A DNA stretch of 64,000 nt from NCBI GenBank assembly GCA_023052935.1, contig CM041295.1:166055366-166119365 (forward strand). The letters run 5' to 3'. Source of the stretch: Piezodorus guildinii. Lineage: Eukaryota; Arthropoda; Insecta; Hemiptera; Pentatomidae. The notes under the pieces were generated by a model. The model ran no database searches. It was not told the origin of the DNA and saw only the letters and a list, made by a program, of their open reading frames with translations. Each line of letters starts with the position of its first letter. Positions within the stretch are counted from its first letter, which is position 1. Both the position numbers and the translations under genes were made by a program. Below, one piece after another: positions 25,701 to 39,300 of the stretch.

Positions 25701-28700
25701 TAGCGGAATATTCGTTTGACCCTGGCTATGTCACTATCGGAAGGTTTATCAAGCACTCTTGAAGCTATGTTGATGGAATAAGCAATATCTGGTCTTGTAT
25801 ACACCATCAAATAAATAAGCGGACCCACAGCTTCTCTATATTCAAAATCTGTTGTCTTAATGTTGCTATGTTCCTTTTCATTCTTTAAGACAGGAGTACT
25901 CACAGGTAGACGCCCATCCATCTGGAATCTTTCTAGAAGCCTCCTAATTTAAGAAGATTAAGTTATTTTGATACCTTCCTTGCTCCTGCTAATCTCCAAT
26001 CCAAGATAGAAATCTCGTTTTAATTTTGAACTCTTGTTTTAATTTGTTTAAGAACTCCATTGCGTCTCTTTCATCTGAAGCAGCGATTAATCCATCGTCA
26101 ACATATAAAACAAAATCTTTTTACCATTTACATCTTTGATAAGTAGGCAAGGATCTGCTGAGCTAATTTGGAAACCAATGCCAACTAGGAAGTTCTTTAC
26201 CTTCTCGTTCCAACAACGAGGAGCCTGTTTGAGCCCGTATGTAATCTCTTATGTAATCTAAAATCCTTCCCTGAATTGTCATTGAAGCCTTCTGGTTGTT
26301 AAATATAGATCTCCTTGAGTTTTCCATTTAAAAATGCAGTTGATACATCAAACTCATATCTTCATTAGCAGCAATACTAATTACGGTTCTAACAGTGGTT
26401 TGGCGAGCAACTGGACTCAAGGTTTCCTCAAAATCTTCACCTTTCTTTTGTGTAAATCCTTTTACCACTAGCCTTGCTTTATATCTTTCTAAATTTCCAT
26501 TAGGCTTATATTTCTTGTTTAAAATCCATTTTTAAGGGATAGCTTTTTTATTATGAGGCAAATCACAGAGACAATGTTTACATAATCATCCATAAATTTG
26601 GGTTTATTAAGTTTATCCTAACTCCTCAGATTTATGCCTCTTTTCCACACTTCATCTTCCATTTCTATATCTTCATTTTCTTCTTCTTGATCTTCCTCAT
26701 ATTGCTTTGTATTCTCTTTTTCCTCCAAAGGTATCTCTTGAAATTCTCCCTCATTTCCCTTATGTTCTTCAGAATCCTCTTCATAATATATATCAATACC
26801 CGTTCCTTCAATTGGATGCAATGAACATTTTTCACAAATTGGTGTTTTCAGTGACTCCTGGAATATGACATCTCTTGATCTAATTAATTTATTATTTAAG
26901 AATACTCTATACCCATTGTCCCCATCATATCCAACAAGTATTCCTTGAGTAGCCTTTTTGTCATATTTTCTTCTATTTTCTTTAAGTACATGGACCCATC
27001 ATTTGGATCCTATAACACGTAGATTTTTTATTTCCGGTTTTATGCCCATCCAATGTTCAGATGAAGATTTACCTTATTATGATGATGGACCCGTTTGATT
27101 TAGTACATAGGCTGAAGTGTTAATCATTTCTGTCCAGAGCTCCTTCCTTAGGTAGAGACTCTCCTGAGTGCATGAGAGTTCTTGCAGTTTCTACGATTGT
27201 GCGGTTTTCTCTATCAGTGATGCCATTTTGTTGTGGCGTGTATGGCATAGTATATCTTATTTCAATACTTTTTGATTTGAGGAAGTTTTCTACTCTTACA
27301 TTTTTAAACTCCCCGCCATCGTCAAATTGAAGAGACATTACTTTATTACCTAATTGGGTAACTTCTGCAAAGAATTCCTTCAATTTTTGAAAGACAAGTA
27401 AAATTTTATAAATAAAGTAAAATTTTCTAAATTTTGAAAAATCATCCTTAAATACTAGAACATATTTATAACCACACTTCGAAGGGATAAAAGGACAGCA
27501 CACATCAGTGCTTATAACCTGACCAGTCTTCTCAGCTCTTTTTGGACGTCCAAACTTGAGCCTATGAGCTTTTCCTTTTATGCAGCCCTCCCAGAGTTCC
27601 CCATCAAGAGTTGAGTCTAAATTTAGTTCTCTTTTAATTATTTCTTTAACATGCCGTTTATTTTGATGACCCATTCTTTCATGATAAAACTGTAATAAAT
27701 CATAGTTTTTGCTATGAGCAGATATATTGCTATTTTCTGACGTACAGCTCTCCGTTGTGGTTACTACCCTAATGGCTAACCTAAAGAGACCACCTCCAAT
27801 TTTACAATTCCCTGACACAAGAGTTTCTTTACCTTCAAATAATTTACAGCAGTGGATTCAAATTTACTCTGTGGTCTATGATCTTGAGCCGCTGAAATCG
27901 AATAAAGATTTATAGAAATATTCGGAACTAGCCAAACATTGGTAAGTTCAAATCTCTCCCAATGGCCGTTAGGCGCAGCTTCCATTAGAATAGATCCCTA
28001 GCCAAGCGCCTTGACTTGTGAGCCATCAGCCGTAATAATTACATTGTCATCTGTAAATGATTTAAAACTTGTCAACCATTCCTTTTTGTTACATATATGA
28101 TGTGTTTGCTCCATTGTCCACATACCAAGCCTCACTACTAGTCTCCAATGCAAATACTTCTGAGGTAACTGTCAATAAAGTTGCACGCTGGCTTGAATTA
28201 TTTTGAGCAAATTTATTTTTAGCAGGCAGGCTTTGGTGGTTTACCATCGGCAAGCCAAAAACGACATTTCTGAACTGTGTGACCCCTTTTATCGCAAAAG
28301 TGACAAATTATTGAGGTTTTATTTAAATTAGTATTTTTATTCCGAACTTTTTTATGAAATTGAGATGTTGGTCCCCTTAGCAACCAAAATTTCTTCTGAA
28401 CAACTATCACCCAGGTTACTCTCAAAAGTACATAATTTTTGGGTAAGGTTATTTAAACTCCTGTTCTCTTTATTTATGAGCCTCCATCCAGCAGTAAATG
28501 ATTTGAATTTATCTGGAAGGGATTTTAAGATTTTAAATATTAGTAAAATATCTTTATTATCAGCAGGTTGCTTATCAATTTCACCTCGAAACTGTTTCCA
28601 TGCATTAAAAATTCTAGTAACAAATGTAACAGCATCATCATCTGGCATCCACTTGCTTTAAAAAAATTTATTATACAAATAAAAAATTCTGTCTTCTGAA

Positions 28701-31700
28701 AATGTGTCAAAGAGTTGATGAAGTCCCAACCACATATCTCTACCTCTAACTCATGACGTCTCACCTTCTCAAACATTTCCTCTGTCATGTTATTAGACAT
28801 AACCAGCAGTGCTTGGTTGTCTATTGTATTAAATTTAGCTAAATCTGAACTATAAGCTTTCACAGCTTCTTTATCAGTTAAATCAGCAGGCTCTGAAGGA
28901 CACATGTAAATCCCATCTATTATTTCTATCGCCCTAGGTATCAACTTTATTCCCATTCTTATTTTTACCTTCCAGCTTTCCCAGTTACTCTTCCCTTATA
29001 ACAGAGCGATCTGAGGAATCATTATCGATTTGGATTCCTTATTAAAATGTTTTAAAAACATGTACCTTAGAGCACTGACGTCTAACAAATCTTCATGCAG
29101 GGCCCATAACCTGTTTAAGTACTTTTCATAGCAAAGCGTGGTTCCATAGCCTGTTTAGGTACTTTGAAATAATAACTCACTTATTGACTGATTTAACTGA
29201 TCTTTAATAACACAACATAATAAGATCACAAAGTTGGTAACAGTAATAACTTAAGGTTAATACACACACACATCTTATAGGGAAGGTTGCATAGTGTTAA
29301 CATAAACTATAATCGATTTTACAAATATATGATGTTTATACTTACATAAACTGTAACACTGGAGAATAAAAAAAAAAAAAAAGTAGGCTGTTAAAAATTT
29401 GGTTTTGACAGAGAATCTAGCAATGAAGCAGATATGATTCCATGAGACAGACATCACGGGCATGATTGTTTATTCGTTTAACGTCACTTTTATGCTACTA
29501 TGACTAATCGGACGATGCTACAGTGGGAGTCCTAAATTTTGCCTATCCAGGTTTTATTAGGATAGGGATCTTTAACGAGTACCTGACATCGCACAGGCTC
29601 GGGACCACCTTTTAACGTTATGACTAAGGATTTTTTACTCCCATTAAAAAATCCTAGGGCCACCCGCAGGTTGAACCCGTGACTTTTGACATAGAAAGCT
29701 GTTATGCTCGCCACTACGCTATGGGTGACCCCTCACGGGCATGATAAACCAGGGAATATATTTAAATAAAGAAAGAAAAATCCCCAATTGGACCGGCTGC
29801 TCAACTGTGCTGAGTTGCTATGAACACACAGAATACTGCATTAATCCTGAAGACAATCATAAAGAAACAATATAGGGAGAGAAATATAAATATTGGGTTG
29901 TCCGGAAAGTTCGTAGAGTAATTTAGACAAAAATTAAAATTGATGAACAGCTTAAAATGTATTTATTTAATCAACAAAATAGTTACCACATAAGGGATTA
30001 CCCTTTCCCAACGGCTTGGAAGGTCCATTATCCCTTTTTTCCAAAAATCACTGTCCTTACTCCTGAAGAACAATCAAAGGTCTGTTTTGACGTCATCTTC
30101 TGAAGAGTAGGATTTCCGTTGTACAAAATTCTCGAGGAAATGGAAAAGATGGAAATCCAAAAAAGCAATGTCAGGAGAGTACGGCGGGTGAGGTAAAACC
30201 TCCCACCTGAAGCTTAATAACTATTGCCTAGACTTTAAAAACACATGGGCCTAGCGATATATTGAAGGAATAGCACTCTTCCGATTCGCCAACTCTTGCC
30301 GTTTCTCTTCAATTTCTGCCTTCAATGGATCTAACTGGGTGCAGTAAAAGTCTGTATTTATAGTTTGGTTTCGTGGAAGGAGCCCAAAATGTAAGGGTTC
30401 CATCCAATCCCACCATATACTGAGCATAACCCTTCTTGGACCTTTGGTGTTGCGAGCGGCGTCGTTACAGGCAACCCCAAAGATTTTTTTCGGCTGATGT
30501 TGATATAGAGAATCCATTTATCATCACTAGTAACAACTCATTTCAAAAATGGATCCTCCACATTCTTTTTCAGCAGCAAATCACAACATGAAATCCTTTC
30601 TAAAAGGTTCCTTTCACTGAGCTCATGAGGAACCCAAACGTCATAACAGACGTACCCGGGCTTCTTTAGATTATCAAAAATGGTCGATTTGCAGGCTCTT
30701 AACTCTGCAGCTATCTCACGGACAGTAATTAGTGGATTGTTGGCGATGATTGTCAATATCCTCGATGTCAAGAGTTGAACTCCGGCCAGCCCGGGGTCGG
30801 CCTTCCAAATTGAAGCCTCCTGATCTAAATCGCTAAAAGCAAAAATCACTTCTGAGCCATGCTATCAGCAATTGAATCCCTGCCATACACAGCACAAATC
30901 TTTCTTGCTTGTTTGAGCTGCGTTTTTCCCTCTTTAAAAAAAGAATATCATAGTATGCCGAAAATGAACTGAATCGTCACTCATGTTGGTTTGCAATAAA
31001 CTACACTACAGAGCCTTAATAAAGACGAATTGAGTTTGTAACCATAGTTAATTCTATGAGGATTAAAGGCATATAAATAAATATTAGCTTTGTGATTCAT
31101 TTTTACTAGAAAAAAATAAAAGGAAAATTTTATTTTGAGAATCTCTACGAACTTTTCGGACAACCCAATACATAGCCAGATTACTGATTTCAAAATTAGT
31201 ATTGGAAATTTACAATTCCTGCCTAGCAGCAGGATGCAGGATTCCCAGTGAGCCCAGGATAACATTCCCCATCATGTTCTGGAACTGACATCTTTCGAGC
31301 CCATACTTTTTTAAAAATATTCTCGTAGCTAATGAGATGGTCCCCCAGCTTCCGAGCCAAAGCCGTACACTATAAATGCTACTGCTAAACTCCTCACAAA
31401 ACTTTTCTTGCAGGTATGGAATTAATTTTGTATAAATGTTTTTTTTTTACTTCTTGGATTTTATCGCCTTGTTTCCAGTCATTTGCTTTATATTTGATTG
31501 TGGGATCTACTATCAGCGCTTCTTTTTCTGTGGTACTAAATGCCAAGATGTCCTCAAATCTTGTTGACCCATCAGTATTAAGGCAAAACATTTGTATTTT
31601 TTCTTTGCTAGAAGTTCCGCTATTTCCTTTCTTATGCGGATGTGCTGTCGCATGTTATGTGGACATTTACCCAACGCATGTGCAGGGGTTTCTGCATCTG

Positions 31701-33282
31701 CAAAAGAGGTGTCCTACAGCTTCATTTACCTGGCGTCTCGATCCTGAGACTCCACGAATTTGTGCGTAGTTCATGTTCTGATCATTTAAGAATCTTCTGA
31801 TCAAACATAAACCTATTGACTCTTGCGCTGGTTTTAAAATGGACCATGTCTACGCTCTGCCACTAGTATTAGCTCTATTCCTCAAAATATTTTTTTCTTA
31901 AGAACTGTCTCACTTTCTTTACCATAAGAGGGACCTCCATAGTATTTCTTTTGACCCCCCAATAGTTCGGTGCACTCATGAATCTCATCCGCTAAGTTAA
32001 AAATGCTTTGAAACTGGCCGTCCATTACTCTAGCCAATCTTTGGGAAATTGCCTAATGCTGAAGTGGTACTTCCTACAGACACCGTAAAAGCCCCAGACC
32101 CCTGTATTGTCGCAGCGAAGACAGCTTAGAGGAGCAAGATTTGGCCCGTAATCCAATGGTTAATGGTCAATGGTTGCCATTTATGCATCTTCGAATCATA
32201 ACTTCGATTGCTTCTAATACAGATGGGCACAGTTTTGTCAGTGGTGCTTTCTACAATGTGTATATCATGGAGGGAAAAAACATACCTATTTATAATGTTG
32301 ATTTTTTGGTCTGGCTTTAGGAGACTAGAATTAATTATTAAAAAAAATAAAATAATTATTATTAATTTTGTGACTGTAACATTAGAAGAAAAGAAAATTT
32401 AAGGTAATTTATGTAATTTGTAATGTAAAAAGGTGCAAAATGCATAGTATAATGTAGCACTTCGGTTTGTCCATTTTGATGAAAAGGTTGCAAGATCCGA
32501 GACAAATTCTTGTATTGAAAATGAAATTTCAGTTTCGTACAATTTAATCGTTTTTTAGAAATTCTTACCACATACACATACCCTCCCTCCAGCTTTATAC
32601 ACAGACCTTTTTGCGGGACTCAGTCATTTGGACTCAAAAGACCCTAAAACGTGTTTTTCCATTAAAGTTGAATTAAAAAATATTCATGGTCACAATACTT
32701 TCTTTACCTTACAATCAATATATTTCATATATAGTTAAGTGAAAAGAAAAAGAAAACTGAAATAGAAAAATTTATAATGCTACTATAATAAATACTACTT
32801 CATAATAAATCTATTTTTAATAAATCTATAATACTTGCATATTTTCTCTAGTCTTTTCTTTGACCAACCAACAATGTATTTTTCAAAAGCTAAAAAAAAC
32901 GTTTTAGGTAAAATATTGTCTTGATACGTTTTATTGGTAGATTTTGTATTGGCAGACTCATCTGGTTGTGTGAAACCTGGTACCTGTCATGATCATAGCC
33001 TACTAGAAATACTTCAGTCATATCATTTTTCATCAGAAACTCTCAGCAAAATATAGTTGGGGATTTGAACATCACTTTCAATCAACTTGGTCAGTTATTA
33101 TATAGAATTTAATACACTTATGGAACACCATTTATAAAAACTCAATCAGTTATTTTCTATTTGGTTCTCAGTGATTGAGAGCAAAGATAAAAGTACTAAA
33201 GGTATAAGCCAATGTTAGGTATAAATATCCTAAGAGTGATATTTAATTACATTAGGAATGTAATATTTATAAACAAACTGAA

Positions 33283-33349
<67 letters not shown>

Positions 33350-36300
33350 AACATGAGATACTTGAATCTTATCGACAGTTGATGCTCCTGTAAAGACTAC
33401 TGTGTCATAAGAAAAATCCTTTGAGAGCTGAGTGTAAACTGAGTTGAGAATAGTTCTTGATTTGCCAGTGGAAGGTGGTCCCACACAGAGTACATGAACT
33501 TTGTGTTCAACTAGACCTCTAATAATGTCACCCTGGCAGCGGCTCTCAGCAGGAACTTCTTCAACCAGATCTACAAAAATATTAGGTAAGATGAAAGAGT
33601 TAATAGCCAATATATAGTGTCAACCAATTAGGCCATTAAACCTTCATTGGATAAAAAGGAATATACTAATCCAAACAAAAAATAAGTGATGAAAAACATT
33701 TAATGGTTCATTTTGATATGTACCAGATAATTAAAGATAAACACATACCCATAAATAAATGTTTTGTAATATATCCACTTTTGTTAATGTATTATTTTAA
33801 ATTAAACATTAATTTTAAGCAAGTGTCTTTGGATTGTTTTATCAAATTTATCATTGGGTTCAACAACTGCTGGCTGGCTGGCTAAAACACTTGAGTTAAA
33901 CTGGCTTTATCCTTTATGTATTTTATTTATCAAGTTATCCCGGTACCTATAAGACCAACAGACATCTATCAGGTCTTAAATTAAAGCTAAATAGATTCCT
34001 TTTAATTTTATCATGATGAGTATCATTGTAAAGTCTTATCTATCAGCTTTCAAATTAGAGCTAATCAAATGAGCTTTAATGCGAGATCAACCTACTTAAG
34101 CATTAATTTAAGATTTGATAGATGTCTGTTGGTCTTATAGGTACTGGGATAACTTGATCAATATAATACTAATATATAATATGGGTCCTAAAAATGAAAA
34201 ATTAACTGACTTTTAACAAAATAAAATGCAGGCAAATATCATATAAACCGCCCATTTTAACATAATGCTCATGATAATGAAAGTTAAAAGAAATCTAATA
34301 AGCTTAAATTTAAGACCTGATAGACATCTGTTGGCCTTATAGGTACCAGGATAACTAGTCAATATAATGCATCCGGTCCTAAAAAAAAACAAAAAAAAAC
34401 CAACCGACTATTAACATTATGCAGGCTACTAGCATAAAGACGCTCATTTTAACATAATACTTATAATAAAAATTAAAAGGAATCTAATAAGCTCTAATTT
34501 AAGAACTCATAGGCATCTTTTGGTTTTATAGGCACCAGGATAACCTGTTTATAAACAGATTTATCAATATAATATATTCGGTTCTAAAGACAGAAATTGA
34601 TCGTCATTTTAACATCATTCAGTCCAAAATCATAGAAATCGCCCATTTTAGCAAAATACTACTAAAAATTAAAAAGAATCTAATAAACTTTAATTTACGA
34701 CCTGAAAGAAATCTGTCTGAACCTGACGTGGGGATGGAGAAGATACCCATGATAATGAACATAAATAGAAATCGAATAAGCTTTAAATCAAGAGCTAATA
34801 GGTGTTGGTGATTCTATAATAATTATTGTGGATGTAATTAGTTGACCGTTGAGAATTACTGGAAGGAATTAGTCCGGGTGGCAGTCATTAAATGAAACAA
34901 CTAAATAGTTTCAACTATTTTATTGTTTGCCAACGTTTCGACCCCCTTTGTGGGTCATCATCAGGGCTAAAAAGATACAAAAGAATATAATTTCAATGAC
35001 ATTACATACAATATTATATAACCTATTTAGCTAGAGAACGTCGGTATTGAAAAAATAACAGAAGAACTGTATATGTAAAAAAAATACAATGACCATATTA
35101 CAATAATGAAAGTGTTATACAGAAAAAATAAAAATGTTCACTAAACAAAATTTACACAGGTATCAATAATTTACATGAAATATGAAATATAAAAATATGA
35201 AGTAGAGTGGAGATACGTACCGCATGGTGGGAGAATGGAAACTAGGTACTGTTTGGTAGATGGGGGGTAGGTAGGATGGAAAATACGTAGGAAAAGGTGG
35301 AATGGAAAATACGTACTGATTTATGGACAGGGCCTGACAACAATGACTAAAATTCTTAATACTACCGTAGAAAGAGAAAACAACTTGACAATTCCCTTTT
35401 TAGACTTACTTATCACTAGAAATACTGACGGTTCTATTTCAACTGACTGGTACACAAAATACTATTCCGTAGACTGCTCAACTTCTTCTCCCAACACCCA
35501 TATCATCAGAAATTAAATGTTGCCAAGAATCTCGTCCACCGTTGCCTATCCTTGTCTGATCCAAAGTACCATCCTAATAATATCGAACGTATTAAAAAAA
35601 TACTAACCTTAAACAGCTTCCCAAAAAAAGTAATTAAAAACCTTATAGATTCTTATAACACAAAAACCACCGTTACTTCCCCTACAATTCCCGACCATGA
35701 TTCACCCATGATATTTTTATATAGATCCCTACCTTACATTCCGCACCTTTCTGAAAATATAAAAAAAATCCTTAAATTTTCCTTACCTTCCTTAAAACTA
35801 GGACTAAAGACCCAGAACAAGCTTTCTCACCTTTTTACCAATACAAAAGACCCGATCACTCCTATATAGCGTTCCAATATTGTTTATAAAATTTCATGTT
35901 CAGATTGTGATGTATCCTATGTAGGAGAAACCAAAAATTACTTAAAAACCAGAATATCGCAACATAAACTCTCCGTATCCTCTCAAAACCCTCTAGCCTC
36001 AAAACTTTCTGAACACTCCATACATTTCAATCATTCCTTTAACTTTGACGACTGCTCCATTTTAGATTATGTTCCAAACCATAAGAACAGACTAATCGCT
36101 GAATCCGTCCACATCCACCTCCAATCCAATCCTGTTAACCACAAAACCGATAAACAATGCATTTCCTCCACATATAGCCACATATTAAACTCTATTAAGT
36201 AGCATATTTTCTCTGTCTATCCCACCATATATATTGTTTTTTTTTTTCATTATTATTGTTTGTTGGTTTTTATTAATATTTTTAAATCTATTTTAGGTAT

Positions 36301-39300
36301 CCATATAATTCTATATATGTATTTATTTTGTTTTGTTTATGTATTTAAAATTTTCTAAATGTCTTCACTATTCAATTTATTCCAACTTGTAATTATGTTT
36401 ATTTAATTTTTTTTTATCAACCTGTAAGATTTGTCAATTAATGTATTTTAATATGTTCCATTATTATTTTTTCCACCTTGTTATCTTTGGATACCTAAAA
36501 CAGAATTAGGGATGATTAAGTTGGGAGGTACAGTCAGTTTTTTCTCCATATACATCTTCCATCACTGCTCTTACTATTATATAGGTGATATTTCAAGAAT
36601 TAAATCATAATTTTTTATCCTGTATCATTATTATAATCATAAGTTAAATTTCATTGATTCTTTGTATGGTAGTATTAAGAATTTTAGTCATTGTTGTCAG
36701 GCCCTGTCCATAAATCAGTACGTATTTTCCATTCCACCTTTTCCTACGTATTTTCCATCCTACCTACCCCCCATCTACCAAACAGTACCTAGTTTCCATT
36801 CTCCCACCATGCGGTACGTATCTCCACTCTACTTCATATTTTTATATTTCATATTTCATGTAAATTATTGATACCTGTGTAAATTTTGTTTAGTGAACAT
36901 TTTTATTTTTTCTGTATAACACTTTCATTATTGTAATATGGTCATTGTATTTTTTTTACATATACAGTTCTTCTGTTATTTTTTCAATACCGACGTTCTC
37001 TAGCTAAATAGGTTATATAATATTGTATGTAATGTCATTGAAATTATATTCTTTTGTATCTTTTTAGCCCTGATGATGACCCACAAAGGGGGTCGAAACG
37101 TTGGCAAACAATAAAATAGTTGAAACTATTTAGCTGTTTCATTTAATGACCGCCACCCGGACTAATTCCTTCCAGCACTATAATAATTAATGTTCATATA
37201 AATTTATATTAGTTTATTTAAGGTTTATTTGTTTTTAAAAAATACGAAATAATAGTTCTGATAAACGTACGCGGTTACCAGAAGGGCGCGCATGCGCATT
37301 GCCGAGAATTACTGTGCCGGGAATAAAATATTGCAGTCGAGTCGCAGTCGAGTCGTAAGTGAGTGCGTACGTACTACAGGACTTCCATCAAGTCACACAG
37401 GGTGACCATCTAGTCCCACAGGGGGACAGCAGATAAGCTTACCTTAAATATTAATATAACATTGAAGGACTACTAATTTAACAATTATAGTATTTAATTT
37501 CAATCAGAACTATTACTTTACCACATTAGAATTGGGCATTCATTTTATTATTTTATTTTGTATTATTAATTTTAATTAAACATTTCTTTTTATACATAGT
37601 CTGGCGTATTTATTTCACACGCAATATATAACCAACGCACATAACCAATTTACTAATATTATTTACCAAACAGGTGTCTGTAGGTGAAATAGGTGCTGTG
37701 ATATATTTTTCCATATAATACATTGTGTCATAAATAGGAGAATTAACTAACTTTTAACATAATATAAAAAAAAATTAATTGTACAAATAAGTAGTAATTT
37801 GAGATTTGATCGATTGTATTATGAAAATTTCTTATTTTAAATATAAAATCAATCTCTTATTTTAAAAATCATAATATATACTACATAATTATTGGTATAC
37901 TACATAAATACTTGTGATATAGTATAATTAATAACCCTGTTTTGATTAATTATAGTTGGCAATTATGTTATGTCTTCTTCCCACATTTCCCCTTGCCCAA
38001 CTGACCATTATAGAAATAGAAATAGAAAAATAATTTTATTCTGGGACTTTGTCCCTAAAGAATAACATGAAATTTACAAGTAAAGGTAGCACATCTGGGC
38101 AGAAAATATTAAATAGATATGATTATGTACATAGGTAAAAGAAGTAGAAAAATAAATTTATATAAATGTATGTAAATACACACCTCTATGTACCAAAGAT
38201 AAGAAAAAACATAAAAAAGTAAAGTAAACAAATAGTAAATGGAAAGTAATAAACAACTAATTTTGAACACACTAACAAAAAAAAAAAATAATAATATATA
38301 CATGTATATATGAAATAAAACAAAAAGGTAAACATAAAATATTCTTTCCTTATAATGATTATAATGAAAAATCTACTTTAAAGTTAAAGATCAACAAGCG
38401 TCAGTTTGGGATAATAGGTGTTGTAAAGGCGATATTTTAATGTGGATAAGGAAGAAGCATGACGTATTTTGGAAGGAATGGGATTCCAGAATGTAATGGA
38501 ACGGGCAAGAATGGATCGATCGAAGGCTTTAGTTCTGTGGGATGGCATATAAAGATCGGAATGGCGCGATCTTGTTTCAAGCAAGTGGACTGAGGATTTA
38601 AATTGAAGGAGACTGTAGATATAGGAAGGATGCTGGGATTTTATAGTTTGGTATATAAATGACCCAAGGAAGTACTGTCTGTGTATAGAGGGAAGGAGCC
38701 ATTTCAACTCGGCATAGCGGTGGGTCACATGAGACCGCCTCGAGGTACCCAAAACAAATCTTAAAAAACAATTCATGAGACGCTTTAACTTGTTCTCAAG
38801 CACCACAGGGAGACCACCGTACACCGCGCAGCAGTTGTCGAAGTGGGGGGAAATGAGTGACGAAACGAGGAGCTTACGCGTGGATTGTGGAAGAAGGTAT
38901 CTGGAGCAATGAAAAAACTTCAGGGTACTTATAGATCTACGGGAAAATTGGGCTAAATGAGGTTTCCAGAAAAGGGTTTGGTCTATAGTAATTCCTAGAT
39001 TTTTGATAGAGGAGCTGAATGTAATGGGGTGATCGTTTAGAGTAAGGTTGGAAAGGTGGTATTGGGTCTGAGAAGAGGACTGGAGCCAATCACAATAGCC
39101 TCAGTTTTCGTAGCGTTTAAGCTAAGCGCATTTTTTGATACGCCGACCTTAACGATGGGCAGACAAAGTGTTTTTGTATCATATGATGACATAGTTTTAT
39201 ATAAGAAAAGAAAGAAACATCTTCAATACAAAATTTTCGGTCTCACAGAGGGTTTGTGGATTATGTCTGCCAGGTGAACCCGAACATCATCGATGGGCAG

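Larger units (their letters stand above)
24697..29346 (-). mobile_element. Ty1/copia retrotransposon, complete but inactive
   Basis: LTRs lie at 24697-25130 (3' LTR, minus sense) and 29112-29346 (5' LTR). Both are bounded TG...CA and flanked by near-identical five bases (aaaac / taaac). Behind the 5' LTR, plus positions 29100-29111 read GGGCCCATAACC, the anticodon-stem and loop text of initiator tRNA-Met, fitting the half-tRNA priming known for Drosophila copia. A purine run (GAAGGAAGG) precedes the 3' LTR. In minus sense the order is gag, integrase, RT, RNase H, the copia order. Stops and frameshifts are in every part. It lies sense to the dynein gene. Confidence 0.93.

Noticed and set aside
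26618..26821. Acidic minus-strand ORF as a separate host gene
   Set aside because: It lies between the integrase and RT of the copia element, where these elements carry a variable acidic linker.
29690..29732. tRNA gene on the minus strand
   Set aside because: It is the tRNA-like head of a SINE bounded by target duplications; the cloverleaf is incomplete.
31416..31769. Plus-strand 117-codon Ser/Phe-rich ORF
   Set aside because: It is antisense to recognisable RLE-type LINE coding text (NTDGSTR, DPTIKY).
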